DNA of 64,000 bases from Brucella pseudintermedia (GCF_008932435.1 NZ_WBWE01000009.1:124001-188000), one strand, 5' to 3'. Shown: positions 1-12,026, numbered from the stretch's first letter. Numbers and translations are program-made. Notes: a model not told the origin generated them from the letters alone.

Positions 1-35
1 CAACAAGACTGCATAGCAACGGGAGGACAGGCACC

Positions 36-818
36 ATGAACGGGATCGCACCACGGCTTGAAATTGAACAGTTCATCTGCCGCAGCGATAATTACGGCGT
101 CCTGATTCACGATCCCCAAAGTGCGCTGACCGCCACCATCGATGCGCCCGACGCGGCAGCAATCGAGGCCGCGCTGCAGCGGCGCGGCTGGACGCTCGAT
201 TTCGTCTTCACCACCCATCACCATCTCGACCATGTCGAGGGCAATGAAACGCTGAAGGCGAAATACGGTGTCAGCATCATCGGCCCAAAAGCCGAAGAAA
301 CGAAGATTCCCGGCATCGACCGGACCGTGCAGGACGGCGACGAGTTCACATTCGGCCTTTTCCGCGTGAAGGCCATTGCGACACCGGGCCATACCGCAGG
401 CGAGGTTTCCTATTATCTGCCGGAAGCAAAGGCCGTCTTCACCGGCGACACGCTGTTCGCGCTTGGCTGCGGACGGCTGTTCGAGGGAACGCCGCTCACC
501 ATGTTCCAGTCGCTGCAGAAGCTAATTGCGCTTCCCGGCGACACGGCGGTCTATTGCGGCCATGAATATACCGAAAGCAATGCGCGTTTTGCGCTCACCA
601 TCGACCCGGCCAATTCCGCTCTCAAAGAGCGCGCCGCCGAGATTGCAAGGCTGCGTGCTGCCGATCGCATGACATTGCCGTCAAGCATCGCGCTGGAAAT
701 GGCGACTAACCCCTTCCTACGCTGGCATGATGCCGGCATTCGCAGCCGCCTCGGCTTGCAGGATGCGCCCGACGAGGCCGTTTTCGCCGAAATCCGCAAG
801 CGCAAGGATATGTTCTGA
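36..818 (+). CDS. gloB: hydroxyacylglutathione hydrolase (glyoxalase II)
   Basis: Glyoxalase II hydrolyses S-D-lactoylglutathione to D-lactate and glutathione, the second step of methylglyoxal detoxification in the cytosol. The 260-residue protein has the metallo-beta-lactamase metal motif THHHLDH at residues 60-66 and further metal ligands at H119 (PGHTAGE), D138 (TGDTLF) and H176 (CGHEYTE). The C-terminal glyoxalase II helical part ends in the usual KRKDMF-like tail. Length is normal for the family. The ATG is preceded by a good GGAGGA ribosome binding site at 22-27. It probably belongs to a unit starting left of the window. Assignment is firm; the beta-lactamase fold has other substrates, but the ligand set and C-terminus fit GloB. 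Confidence 0.95.
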   Translation: MNGIAPRLEIEQFICRSDNYGVLIHDPQSALTATIDAPDAAAIEAALQRRGWTLDFVFTTHHHLDHVEGNETLKAKYGVSIIGPKAEETKIPGIDRTVQDGDEFTFGLFRVKAIATPGHTAGEVSYYLPEAKAVFTGDTLFALGCGRLFEGTPLTMFQSLQKLIALPGDTAVYCGHEYTESNARFALTIDPANSALKERAAEIARLRAADRMTLPSSIALEMATNPFLRWHDAGIRSRLGLQDAPDEAVFAEIRKRKDMF

Positions 819-873
819 CATATGTTATTGCTATTTGAGAGCGCGAATCGTTCCATAGTTCGAGGATAGAAAA

Positions 874-1368
874 ATGACGGTGTTTTCCCGTTTCAAGATT
901 GCAGGCAGCGCCGTTTTCCTCGGCCTTTCACTTATCGCCCTGCCCGTTTCAACCGGCGTCGCGTTTGCCGACGACCTACTGCTCGACGTCGCACCGAAGC
1001 AGACGCCTGCCGAAATCAACAATTTCAAGCTCAGTGAAGATTTCCTGTCGCGCATGGAAAAGGTGCAGGAACAACTCGGCGGCATGGAACTCTCGGCGAC
1101 GGAAGAGGAAGGACAGGATGCCACGCCGTCCTTCGACAAGATGGTGAAAAGCATCGAAACCCGCCCCCAGGTCGTGGAAGTGCTGAGAGCCCAGAACATC
1201 ACGCCGTCCGACTATATTCTGGGTTATTTCGCCCTTATGAGCAGTCTTGCCGCGGCTGACGCCGAGAGCGAGCCGCAGCTGGTGGACGAATTAAAGGACA
1301 TCAATCCCGAACATCTTGCCTTCGGCAAGCAATATAGCGAGCGCATCCGCGTCCTGATTGGAGAATGA
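874..1368 (+). CDS. hypothetical secreted protein, 164 aa
   Basis: No function recognised. Residues 1-32 form a classical Sec signal peptide (basic start, hydrophobic core, cleavage likely after GVAFA before DDLLL), so the mature protein is probably periplasmic. The mature part is short, acidic and predicted mainly helical, with no cysteines or known catalytic motif. It follows gloB by 55 bp on the same strand with an AGGA box 8 bp before ATG, so it may be co-transcribed. The gene ends where base composition changes abruptly to AT-rich. Codon use matches the surrounding chromosome, so it is likely a real native gene. Confidence 0.75.
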   Translation: MTVFSRFKIAGSAVFLGLSLIALPVSTGVAFADDLLLDVAPKQTPAEINNFKLSEDFLSRMEKVQEQLGGMELSATEEEGQDATPSFDKMVKSIETRPQVVEVLRAQNITPSDYILGYFALMSSLAAADAESEPQLVDELKDINPEHLAFGKQYSERIRVLIGE

Positions 1369-1463
1369 CATCAAAGTTCGGCGATGCGGACATATGGATT
1401 TTTTTTAAGCATATCTTATCGAGCCTCGCTTCACATCGGTCAGATCACAAACTCTTGCATATA

Positions 1464-1493
1464 TTGACACAATATATTTTAGTTTATTACTAT
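1464..1493 (+). promoter_or_regulatory. putative sigma-70 promoter of the AmiD-like gene
   Basis: A perfect -35 box TTGACA at 1464-1469 is followed after 18 bp by TACTAT at 1488-1493 (4 of 6 matches to the -10 consensus). It would give an mRNA leader of about 170 nt containing the palindrome at 1597-1615. AT-rich DNA yields chance matches, so this is tentative. Confidence 0.4.
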
Positions 1494-1596
1494 ACTATTA
1501 CAATTTTTGAAATGTATTTACCAATTTTTATTTGGAAATATCATAATTTCATTAATATAACGGATAAACTATCATAAAATAGACAAATTCTAAGCG

Positions 1597-1615
1597 ATAA
1601 TGCAAATTGCATTAT
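1597..1615. promoter_or_regulatory. perfect palindrome, possible operator
   Basis: ATAATGCAA and its reverse complement TTGCATTAT flank a single central A, giving a 19-bp perfect inverted repeat. It lies about 60 bp upstream of the AmiD-like start codon and downstream of the candidate promoter, a position suited to a repressor. No dedicated regulator gene is adjacent. The binding protein is unknown. Confidence 0.35.
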
Positions 1616-1673
1616 TTATAAAAACTCTTAGTTTATAAATAATATATTAGTATACATTTACAAGGAAAATGCT

Positions 1674-2459
1674 ATGTATTTTATTGATTATAATACGTAT
1701 AGATCGATAAATAGTTTTAATTCCCGCGTTCGATTTCTTGTATTGCACTACACCGCTCAGAATTTTAAAGTTTCTATTGAGGAGTTAACAGGACAAGATG
1801 TTAGTTCTCACTATCTTGTTCCAGATCCAAAAGATCAAACATACATTGATGCAGGGTTTAAAGATATTAAAATATTCAATCTTGTCGATGAGGCACAGCG
1901 AGCGTGGCATGCCGGGTTAAGCGCTTGGAGCAATCGTGAAAATATCAATGACACTTCAATTGGTATTGAAATCGTCAACCTTGCCTCAGAAGAACATGGA
2001 AAGTTTACTTTCCCACCCTATGATTCGTCACAGATTAAAGCCGTGATACAGTTATGTGCTATTATCATACAGCGTTATCCAGAGATCACTCCAACGCATA
2101 TTGTTGGACATTCTGATATTGCGATCGGACGGAAGAGCGATCCAGGTGCAGCTTTCCCTTGGGAAGACCTCTATAAAGCAGGCATCGGAGCATGGTATGA
2201 CAATAGTATAAAGAAAAAATATATTGATAAATTTTCCAAACAAGGTCTTCCAAACCAGTCAGACATAGTTTCTAAATTGAAAACATACGGCTATAATGTC
2301 AAGGATGCATCAAGCCCGGATGGATATCAAAAGCTAATACGCGCTTTTCAACTTCATTTTCGTCAAAAAGACTATAGTGGAAAAGCTGACATTGAAACAG
2401 TAGCTATTCTTTATGCTTTGGTTGAGAAATATTTTGAAAAACAGAGCGCTATTGCATGA
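1674..2459 (+). CDS. AmiD-like N-acetylmuramoyl-L-alanine amidase
   Basis: Zn-dependent amidase_2 enzyme predicted to cleave the bond between N-acetylmuramic acid and L-Ala in peptidoglycan or muropeptides. Visible features match E. coli AmiD: an LHYTA motif (H25), VSSHYLVP around H46, AWHAGLSAW, NDTSIGIE, VGHSDIA (H146) and KSDPG (D156), so the zinc ligands are probably H25, H146 and D156. Residues from about 195 form a peptidoglycan-binding-like C-terminal domain. Unlike AmiD it has no lipoprotein signal, so it would be cytoplasmic or exported another way. An AAGGA box lies 7 bp before ATG. The gene is much more AT-rich than its neighbours and is flanked by AT-rich DNA, which suggests horizontal acquisition. 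Confidence 0.85.
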   Translation: MYFIDYNTYRSINSFNSRVRFLVLHYTAQNFKVSIEELTGQDVSSHYLVPDPKDQTYIDAGFKDIKIFNLVDEAQRAWHAGLSAWSNRENINDTSIGIEIVNLASEEHGKFTFPPYDSSQIKAVIQLCAIIIQRYPEITPTHIVGHSDIAIGRKSDPGAAFPWEDLYKAGIGAWYDNSIKKKYIDKFSKQGLPNQSDIVSKLKTYGYNVKDASSPDGYQKLIRAFQLHFRQKDYSGKADIETVAILYALVEKYFEKQSAIA

Positions 2460-2482
2460 TAATAGAGCATAAGCTTTGATAA

Positions 2483-2521
2483 TACCAAAGCTCGATGCAT
2501 TGCCCGCGTCGAGCTTTGGTA
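2483..2521. terminator. long perfect hairpin between convergent genes
   Basis: TACCAAAGCTCGA at 2483-2495 pairs perfectly with TCGAGCTTTGGTA at 2509-2521 around a 13-nt loop. It sits between the amidase gene and the convergent metal ATPase gene and marks the right edge of the AT-rich island. It probably ends transcription from one or both sides, though no long U-tract follows, so a recombination scar is an alternative. Confidence 0.5.
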
Positions 2522-2544
2522 CAAGTTACCTTCCGCAAGGCAGA

Positions 2545-5049
<2,505 letters not shown>

Positions 5050-5100
5050 GATCTGCTCTTTTCAGCACTGCTCTTGAATTATGTTGAGCAAGGTCTACAT

Positions 5101-5117
5101 CCGCTAGTGACTAGAGG
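5101..5117. promoter_or_regulatory. MerR-family operator between metal ATPase gene and its regulator
   Basis: The 17-bp sequence CCGCTAGTGACTAGAGG is a near-perfect dyad (CC.CTAGT.ACTAG.GG), resembling ZntR/CadR/PbrR operators. In the ATPase direction it lies between TTGCTC and TAGACC, 19 bp apart, the elongated spacer typical of MerR-activated promoters. The site is 12 bp upstream of the regulator's ATG and about 50 bp upstream of the ATPase start, so one site probably serves both genes. Confidence 0.65.
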
Positions 5118-5129
5118 AGCAAGCGCAAA

Positions 5130-5555
5130 ATGATCACAAATGTAGCAATCGGCGAAGCATCGAAGGCTAGCGGCGTGAAGGTGCCGACAATCCGCTATTA
5201 TGAGCAGATCGGCCTTCTGCCGGTGCCGCCGCGCACGGAAGGCAATCGCCGCCTTTATGACCGCAACGATGTGCAGCGGCTCGTTTTCATCCGTCACGCC
5301 CGCGATCTCGGTTTCGAAGTGGATGCCATCCGCACGCTTCTCGATCTTCAGGACAATCCCGACCAGTCATGCGCGGCAGCCGATGCCATCGCACGCGCGC
5401 GCCTGAGCGATGTGGAGCACCGCATCGCAAAACTGCTCTCGCTCAAGACGGAATTGCAGCGCATGCTGGAATGCACGGCCCATGGCCGCATCGACCAGTG
5501 CCGCGTGATCGAAATCCTCGGCAACCACGAGGAATGCGCGCATCACACGCACTGA
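5130..5555 (+). CDS. MerR-family metal-responsive regulator (ZntR/CadR-like)
   Basis: Transcription factor expected to activate the divergent metal ATPase gene on binding Zn, Cd or Pb. An N-terminal winged-helix MerR domain (VKVPTIRYYEQIGLLP, residues 17-32) is followed by the dimerisation helix and a metal-binding C-terminus. C81, C115, H118 and C124 fall where ZntR has its zinc ligands C79, C114, H119 and C124, and the tail adds C136 and three histidines. Length (141 aa) is normal. The ATG follows GAGGAG, which overlaps the operator dyad, so binding could also affect the gene's own expression. Confidence 0.9.
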   Translation: MITNVAIGEASKASGVKVPTIRYYEQIGLLPVPPRTEGNRRLYDRNDVQRLVFIRHARDLGFEVDAIRTLLDLQDNPDQSCAAADAIARARLSDVEHRIAKLLSLKTELQRMLECTAHGRIDQCRVIEILGNHEECAHHTH

Positions 5556-5577
5556 GCTGTGAACGGAGCCCAGACCG

Positions 5578-6408
5578 TCAGTTCACCTTGGAAAAGCGGG
5601 TAGCCTGGATCTTGAGCGTGCCGATCTGCGTGCCGATCCGCGCCACCACGGGCGCATAGATGCCGGAATTACCAAGCGAGGCGAAGGAAATCGTCATCCG
5701 GCTGCGATTGCTGAGGTAATCGATGGCCTTCTTGCCCTTCTGATAACCGGAAATCGGGATGAATTTCGCCGAGCAGATGACCGATTCGCCGGTAAAGCCA
5801 TCGGTCGTGAACGATTCGGTACCGTTGAAGGAAAGCCTGATCTCCGCACGGGTCTGGCCGTCGAAGACGCTCAGCGAACGATCGCAGACTGCGCGGCCAT
5901 TCTTTGCCGGTATCATGAGCGCGCTCAGCGGATCGCTGACATTCTGCAGGTCCTGCGGCGAGGTTTCCACCCAGGGGTCGCGCTTTTTCACTGGAGGCTG
6001 GTTTTCAGCCGAGACCACATTGCCATTGGCGAAGCGAATGGTAGTGCTCTTGTTCTTGCGGCCATGCTTATAGGCCAGATCGAAGCTCTTCGGCACGACC
6101 TTGCCGCTGACGGCGCTGCCGGTAACGTGAACGGTGCCGTCCGTATCATCGAACACCCGCGCCAGACCGGAAGTCAGAAACCGGCCATTGAGATTGTAAT
6201 TCGCGCCATTGACCGTAGTTTCTATAGCGGATCGTGCAATGGAAAGCCCGAAAATGGAAATATCGTACTCGGTCCGGTAGAGATCGTCGGCTCTGGCTGG
6301 TCCACTCGCAATCGCCGACCCGGCAATCACGAGTCCCGCAAGGGTCGGGACGATGCAACGCGCCAGACGGTTTCGAGCAGTTTTCAACGCATGCGACGTT
6401 TCGATCAT
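5578..6408 (-). CDS. DUF3108 domain-containing secreted protein
   Basis: Member of the DUF3108 family, periplasmic or envelope proteins of unknown role found across alphaproteobacteria. The N-terminus has a long signal sequence (hydrophobic VPTLAGLVIAGSAIA, predicted cleavage near GPARA-DD). The rest is a beta-rich domain with the family's typical ISIFGLSIARS start. Three in-frame starts exist; the ATG at 6408 is chosen because GGAAGGA lies 9 bp upstream, whereas the ATG at 6417 touches that box. It converges with the merR gene, with only 22 bp between stops. Function is unknown; family assignment is by recognised sequence pattern. Confidence 0.75.
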   Translation of the reverse strand: MIETSHALKTARNRLARCIVPTLAGLVIAGSAIASGPARADDLYRTEYDISIFGLSIARSAIETTVNGANYNLNGRFLTSGLARVFDDTDGTVHVTGSAVSGKVVPKSFDLAYKHGRKNKSTTIRFANGNVVSAENQPPVKKRDPWVETSPQDLQNVSDPLSALMIPAKNGRAVCDRSLSVFDGQTRAEIRLSFNGTESFTTDGFTGESVICSAKFIPISGYQKGKKAIDYLSNRSRMTISFASLGNSGIYAPVVARIGTQIGTLKIQATRFSKVN

Positions 6409-6756
6409 GTTCGACATTCCTTCCGCCAGCTTTTCCAATATCGGTTTTCAACCACATTGGAACGCCGAAAAGTTGCGTGGGATTCTTCGATACAGTATCT
6501 GTGCAACAGGCAAAACCGGCGAAGTTATGATTGCAAGCTTTCGTGAAGACCATGCGAAAGCCGGAAAACCGCGTCTTTGCGCGATGGATACGGAATCTCA
6601 CTTGACTGCAACGGCTGCTGTCACTATAGAAACGCGACTTTCCCAATAGGCCGCCTGTCCGAGATCGCGCGCCAGCAGCATCAAACTGCGTTGATTGCTT
6701 GAATTCGGACATTCGGGTCGGGGCCTGAAAAGAACGTAATTGAAGGTGAGACCAAA
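6409..6756. other. divergent intergenic region upstream of rpmB
   Basis: This 348-bp region separates the leftward DUF3108 gene from rightward rpmB. It contains a strong promoter for rpmB (6602-6630) and the rpmB ribosome binding site. Open frames crossing it on either strand lack start signals and family features. Nothing else was recognised. Confidence 0.5.
6602..6630 (+). promoter_or_regulatory. sigma-70 promoter of rpmB
   Basis: TTGACT at 6602-6607 and TATAGA at 6625-6630 are separated by exactly 17 bp, each differing from the consensus hexamer at one position. It lies on the rpmB strand and predicts a leader of about 120 nt. This is the clearest housekeeping promoter in the window. Confidence 0.65.
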
Positions 6757-7053
6757 ATGTCCCGCGCTTGTGAATTGACCGGCAAGTCGGTCCAGTACGG
6801 CAACAATGTCAGCCACGCGAACAACAAGACGCGTCGCCGCTTTCTGCCGAACCTCTGCAATGTTACGCTGATCTCCGAAACGCTCGGCCAGAGCTATCGT
6901 CTGCGCGTCTCCGCCAACGCCCTGCGTTCGGTTGAGCATCGCGGCGGTCTCGATGCGTTCCTCGTCAAGTCTGACGACAAGGAACTCTCGCAGCGCGCTC
7001 GCCTGCTGAAGCGCCAGATCGCCAAGAAGCAGGCTGAAGCAGCTGCTGCCTAA
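6757..7053 (+). CDS. rpmB: 50S ribosomal protein L28
   Basis: Component of the large ribosomal subunit. The 98-residue sequence begins [10 protein letters not shown], followed by the conserved [19 protein letters not shown] stretch and an Ala/Lys-rich tail, all typical of alphaproteobacterial L28. The longer C-terminus compared with E. coli L28 (78 aa) is usual for this group. An AAGGTGAG ribosome binding site precedes the ATG. The gene is transcribed alone from the promoter at 6602-6630 and closed by a strong terminator. Confidence 0.97.
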   Translation: MSRACELTGKSVQYGNNVSHANNKTRRRFLPNLCNVTLISETLGQSYRLRVSANALRSVEHRGGLDAFLVKSDDKELSQRARLLKRQIAKKQAEAAAA

Positions 7054-7075
7054 GCTTTCGGCCAAATGATTTGAC

Positions 7076-7105
7076 AAAAAAGGCCGGCTTCTGTCGGCCT
7101 TTTTT
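7076..7105 (+). terminator. intrinsic terminator of rpmB
   Basis: AAAAAAGGCCG at 7076-7086 pairs with CGGCCTTTTTT at 7095-7105, giving an 11-bp stem followed by the U-run. It ends 1 nt before the candidate preQ1 aptamer of the next gene, so transcription of that gene needs read-through or an overlapping promoter. A TTGACA at 7071-7076 is present but lacks a clear -10 partner. Confidence 0.85.
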
Positions 7106-7106
7106 G

Positions 7107-7135
7107 CTGGTTCCATCACCCAGGATAAAAAAATG
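7107..7135 (+). promoter_or_regulatory. candidate preQ1-I riboswitch overlapping the start codon
   Basis: The 29 nt fit a minimal preQ1 class-I H-type pseudoknot. P1 is CTGG (7107-7110) with CCAG (7120-7123), and the loop begins TTC (7111-7113). The C at 7119, just before the 3' P1 strand, matches the ligand-pairing cytosine of known aptamers. The A-rich L3 strand is GATAAAAAA (7124-7132), and P2 would pair CAT (7114-7116) with ATG (7133-7135), the start codon itself. The downstream gene is a YhhQ-type queuosine-precursor transporter, a known type of preQ1-regulated target. Ligand binding would hide the AGG at 7122-7124 and the AUG, shutting down translation. The fold is inferred by eye. Confidence 0.6.
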
Positions 7136-7789
7136 TCAATCGAGACACGTTCTTATTCCCGGCTTATGCCTGCGATACTGGCCATGTGCGTGGCGGTTGC
7201 CGCGTCGAACATACTTGTCCAATATCCGTTCCAGCATTTCGGCCTCGGGGAAGTGCTGACCTACGGTGCCTTCACCTATCCTGTCGCCTTTCTGGTCAAT
7301 GACCTGACGAATCGCCGCTTCGGCCCTGCCGCGGCGCGTAAAGTGGTCTATGCCGGTTTCGTACTGGGCGTCGTGATGTCGATCTGGCTGGCAACCCCGC
7401 GCATCGCGATTGCCTCGGGCTCCGCTTTCCTCTTCGCACAGCTGATGGACATTACTGTCTTCGACCGCCTGCGCCGCAAGACCTGGTGGAAGGCTCCCTT
7501 TGCCGCCGCCATGTTCGGCTCGGTGCTCGATACGATTCTGTTCTTCTCGATTGCCTTCGCAGCCGGATTTGCGTGGATCGACACGCTCACGGGAATGCCC
7601 GATTCGTCGCTTGTCGAACCGGCGTCCTTCCTCGGCCTCGGCGTGCCGCTCTGGGCTTCGCTCGCCTTCGGCGACTTTTTCGTGAAGGTCATCATGGGAA
7701 CGCTGATGCTCATTCCCTATGGAGCAATCCTCGCCGTCTTCGCCCCGGCGCTTTACGCCCCAAATCGGATTACAGCGGAGAAGCCATAA
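7133..7789 (+). CDS. queuosine precursor transporter (VUT family, YhhQ-like)
   Basis: Integral membrane protein of the COG1738/VUT family, which imports preQ0/preQ1 for synthesis of the tRNA modification queuosine. The 218 residues contain about six hydrophobic segments and the family patterns ASNILVQYPF, TYPVAFLVNDLTNRRFGP (residues 45-62), a conserved aspartate before TILFF, and FGDFFVKVIMG near the C-terminus. The ATG at 7133 lies in an A-rich tract and has only a weak AGG upstream, in keeping with control by the overlapping preQ1-like structure. It stands alone between two terminators. The specific substrate is inferred from family and riboswitch context. Confidence 0.88.
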   Translation: MSIETRSYSRLMPAILAMCVAVAASNILVQYPFQHFGLGEVLTYGAFTYPVAFLVNDLTNRRFGPAAARKVVYAGFVLGVVMSIWLATPRIAIASGSAFLFAQLMDITVFDRLRRKTWWKAPFAAAMFGSVLDTILFFSIAFAAGFAWIDTLTGMPDSSLVEPASFLGLGVPLWASLAFGDFFVKVIMGTLMLIPYGAILAVFAPALYAPNRITAEKP

Positions 7790-7950
7790 GAAATGGGCCC
7801 GCTGGCCCCTTCAGGCTGCTGACAAACCTCCCGGCAGGGTCAAAATGACCTCAGATTCACGGAACGTCACAGATTCAAAACGTGAACAAATTGGAATCAA
7901 GCCCCTCATTTTTGACTGCCGCCAAAATCGAGGGGTTTGTAATCAATCTG

Positions 7951-7978
7951 AAGGGGTCCGGCGGCCCCTTTTATTTTA
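7951..7978 (+). terminator. terminator between transporter gene and convergent cobT
   Basis: AAGGGG at 7951-7956 pairs with CCCCTT at 7965-7970, with two further CC/GG pairs in the loop, and is followed by TTATTTT. It serves the rightward transporter gene and overlaps the cobT stop region. Another CCCCTC/GAGGGG pair lies at about 7900-7935 in the same gap. Confidence 0.6.
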
Positions 7979-9889
7979 TCGCCGACCAGCGCGCCGTCTG
8001 CCCTCGCCCGAAGCCGCAGCACCCTGCTCCTCGAACAGCGAGGCAAGCTGCTCGGTCATGGCGCCCGCCAGTTCCTCCGCATCGACGATGGTGACGGCGC
8101 GCTGATAATAACGCGTGACGTCATGGCCGATGCCGATGGCGATCAGTTCCACCGGCGAACGCGTCTCGATTTCCTCGATCACAGCGCGCAGGTGCCGCTC
8201 CAGATAGTTGCCGGGATTAACGGAGAGCGTCGAGTCGTCGACCGGCGCACCATCCGAAATCATCATCAGAATTTTGCGCTGCTCAGGCCGGCCCAGCAAC
8301 CGCTGATGCGCCCAGATCAGCGCCTCGCCATCGATGTTTTCCTTCAACAGCCCTTCGCGCATCATCAGGCCGAGATTGCGCCGCGAACGCCGCCACGGCG
8401 CATCGGCGCTCTTGTAGACGATATGGCGCAGATCGTTAAGGCGGCCCGGATTGGCGGGCTTGCCGCGTCCAAGCCACGCTTCGCGCGACTGGCCACCCTT
8501 CCATGCCTTGGTGGTGAAGCCCAGAATTTCTACCTTCACGCCGCAGCGTTCTAGCGTACGGGCGAGAATATCGGCACAGGTCGCGGCAACCGTGATCGGG
8601 CGGCCGCGCATGGAGCCGGAATTGTCCAGCACCAGCGTCACGACCGTATCGCGGAAATCCGTATCGCGCTCCTGCTTGTAGGAAAGGGGCTGCGTCGGAT
8701 CAATGACAATGCGCACTAGACGCGCCGAATCGAGATAGCCCTCTTCCAGATCGAAATCCCACGAGCGGTTCTGCTGCGCCATCAGGCGGCGCTGCAAGCG
8801 GTTGGCGAGACGCCCCACCACGCCCTGCAGATTGGCCAGTTGCTTGTCGAGGAAGCCGCGCAGACGATCGAGTTCCGCCTCATCGCAAAGATCGGTGGCT
8901 TCGACCTCTTCATCGAACTCGCGCGTGAAGACCTTGTAGTCGACATGCTCGGCAAAATTGGCGAAAGGCTGGTTCGGACGGCGCGTATCGCCCGGCGTTT
9001 CCGCGTCAATATCCTCGCTGTCGTCCATGTCGTCAGCGGAAGCATCGGCGGCATCCATTTCGCCCTGCTCGCCTTCGTCGCTCGAATCGTCGGATTCCTC
9101 GCTTTCAGCAGAATCGGAACCTTCCTGGCTCTCGTCGCCGCCTTCCTCGTTCTCGTCGGAATCCGGCGTCTGCTCGTCGTTCTGTTCTTCCTCGTCGCTC
9201 GGTTCTTCCTGCGACAGCTCTTCCGCCATATCCATGGAGGCCAGCATGTCACGAACCGTGCGCGCAAAAGCCTGCTGATCTTCGAGATTATCGCCAAGCC
9301 GTGCAATGTCGGCGGCGGCCTTCTGCTCAATCCAGTCGCGCCACAGTTCCAGCACTTGGCCTGCTTCCGCAGGAGCGGCCCGACCGGTCAGCTTTTCCCG
9401 CAGCAGAAGCGACACGGCCTCCTCAAGCGGCGCGTCCTCCTTGGCGGTGACGGCAGAGAAATTGGCTTTCGAATATTTGTCGGCCAGCATGGTGGAGAGG
9501 TTATCCGCCATGCCTGCCATGGCGCGCGCGCCGATGGCTTCGACACGCGCCTGCTCAACCGCGTCGTAGATCGCACGCGCCTGCTTGCCTTCCGGGGCAA
9601 GGCTGGCGTGAATGCGCGGATTGTGGCGCGCCTGGCGCAGCGCCATGGAATCGCCAAGACCGCGCGTGACGGCGATATCATGCGCGGTCGGACGCTTCGG
9701 CAGGTCGGGAAGGCGGGCGCGATTGGCGCTCAAGGCCGGGCGATCATTGGTGAACGCCACTTCCAGCTCATGCTCGCCGGAAATGGCGCGGACGCAAGCC
9801 GTTAGAGCGCGCTTGAACGGTTCGGAATCCACCGGTCCCGGTTTCCGCTCGCGCGAATTATCGCCTATTGCTGATTTCTGGCCCGACAT
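7976..9889 (-). CDS. cobT: aerobic cobaltochelatase subunit CobT
   Basis: Subunit of the CobN-CobS-CobT complex that inserts Co2+ into hydrogenobyrinic acid a,c-diamide in aerobic cobalamin synthesis, working with the AAA+ subunit CobS. The 637-residue protein has the CobT N-terminal domain, a long Asp/Glu/Ser-rich segment (about 215-320) and a C-terminal von Willebrand A domain with the MIDAS motif DNSGSM near residue 422. Length is normal for alphaproteobacterial CobT. cobS lies 103 bp upstream on the same strand, so they probably form one unit. CobN is not in the window. Confidence 0.94.
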   Translation of the reverse strand: MSGQKSAIGDNSRERKPGPVDSEPFKRALTACVRAISGEHELEVAFTNDRPALSANRARLPDLPKRPTAHDIAVTRGLGDSMALRQARHNPRIHASLAPEGKQARAIYDAVEQARVEAIGARAMAGMADNLSTMLADKYSKANFSAVTAKEDAPLEEAVSLLLREKLTGRAAPAEAGQVLELWRDWIEQKAAADIARLGDNLEDQQAFARTVRDMLASMDMAEELSQEEPSDEEEQNDEQTPDSDENEEGGDESQEGSDSAESEESDDSSDEGEQGEMDAADASADDMDDSEDIDAETPGDTRRPNQPFANFAEHVDYKVFTREFDEEVEATDLCDEAELDRLRGFLDKQLANLQGVVGRLANRLQRRLMAQQNRSWDFDLEEGYLDSARLVRIVIDPTQPLSYKQERDTDFRDTVVTLVLDNSGSMRGRPITVAATCADILARTLERCGVKVEILGFTTKAWKGGQSREAWLGRGKPANPGRLNDLRHIVYKSADAPWRRSRRNLGLMMREGLLKENIDGEALIWAHQRLLGRPEQRKILMMISDGAPVDDSTLSVNPGNYLERHLRAVIEEIETRSPVELIAIGIGHDVTRYYQRAVTIVDAEELAGAMTEQLASLFEEQGAAASGEGRRRAGRR

Positions 9890-9992
9890 ATGCCCATCCT
9901 GACTTCGCTTTCAGGCAAGGGCGAAACCTATCGCCCCCGCATCAGACAGTGCGCTGCCGCCGGACCTGATCAGGCGGCAGGCTTCTTCCGCA

Positions 9993-11210
<1,218 letters not shown>

Positions 11211-11840
11211 TTAGCAAAAACCTGCCTGCTTGAGCAATTGATAAGCCTGAATAACATCGCGAAATCTCTCTTCCGATCCGCGATCACCACCGTTCGCATC
11301 CGGGTGGTGCTGTTTTACCAGTTCTTTATAGCGCGCCTTGATCTTATCGCCAGTCGAATTTGGTTCAAGACCGAGTGTGGCGAGCGCCTTGATCTCCAGC
11401 GTGCGCGGTTTGCGCTGCGCCTTCTGGCCCGGCGCATGACCCTTGGCTTCCTTGAAAAGGTTGAAGGGGTCGCGAATGCGGTTGTGATAGGAGGCCGAAC
11501 CGGAACGCATCTTCGCCATGTCGGGCGAGGTGCGTGCATTGGCCGTCGAATTTGCCGCCGTCGACCAGGTCGGGCGATGACCGGTTATCGCATCCTTCTG
11601 GAATTTCGCGATATCGCCATCGGAAAGTCCGGAGAAATAATTGAAATTCTTATTATATTCCCGCACATGGTCGATGCAGAAGCGGAAATATTCGCCTTCA
11701 CGCATCCGCCCCACCGGCGCGCGATGCGTGCCCGGTTTGTCGCAACCGTCCCATTGGCAGCAGGGTGCCGAAGACTTCGCTTCAGCGGTCTTCTTGGGCT
11801 TGATGCGGATACTGTCGAAAAATTTTGAGTTCGTTGTCAT
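11211..11840 (-). CDS. J-domain (DnaJ-like) protein
   Basis: Co-chaperone-like protein of 209 residues with its J domain at the C-terminus instead of the N-terminus: residues about 152-207, with the HPD motif at 179-181 followed by ANGGD. The N-terminal half has a cysteine cluster (C27, C28, C33, C55, H58) that could bind zinc, and no Gly/Phe or DnaJ zinc-finger region. It likely stimulates a DnaK/Hsc70 ATPase for an unknown client. The arrangement bolA (divergent), J-domain gene, cobS, cobT is common in related alphaproteobacteria. It is not classical DnaJ. Confidence 0.85.
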   Translation of the reverse strand: MTTNSKFFDSIRIKPKKTAEAKSSAPCCQWDGCDKPGTHRAPVGRMREGEYFRFCIDHVREYNKNFNYFSGLSDGDIAKFQKDAITGHRPTWSTAANSTANARTSPDMAKMRSGSASYHNRIRDPFNLFKEAKGHAPGQKAQRKPRTLEIKALATLGLEPNSTGDKIKARYKELVKQHHPDANGGDRGSEERFRDVIQAYQLLKQAGFC

Positions 11841-12026
11841 CGAATCGAATTATGCGGATTATCAGTTGCTGAACAAGAATTGACATTTCGTCCGGTCGGG
11901 CTTTTGGCCATTTCAACTGGGCGAAATTTTGAAGCAGAGCGCTTTCCTGTGCGGATTTGCCCCACCTTTTGCCACCGAAGCAACGTTATATGAGGCACAG
12001 CGTCTATATGGGGAGAAGTGGCTCAA

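Larger units (their letters stand above)
1369..1673. other. AT-rich intergenic region, left edge of a low-GC island
   Basis: This 305-bp stretch is strikingly AT-rich compared with both the upstream gene and the window in general. It holds a plausible sigma-70 promoter (1464-1493), a perfect palindrome (1597-1615) and the ribosome binding site for the amidase gene. A 70-codon open frame at 1365-1577 starts inside the preceding gene, has no ribosome binding site and a biased hydrophobic composition, and is not accepted as a gene. Confidence 0.6.

Noticed and set aside
1365-1577. 70-codon plus-strand open frame in the AT-rich island
   Set aside because: Starts inside the previous gene, no ribosome binding site, low-complexity AT-driven composition.
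8840-9805. 321-codon plus-strand open frame opposite cobT
   Set aside because: Antisense to the recognised CobT coding sequence; no domain or start signal.
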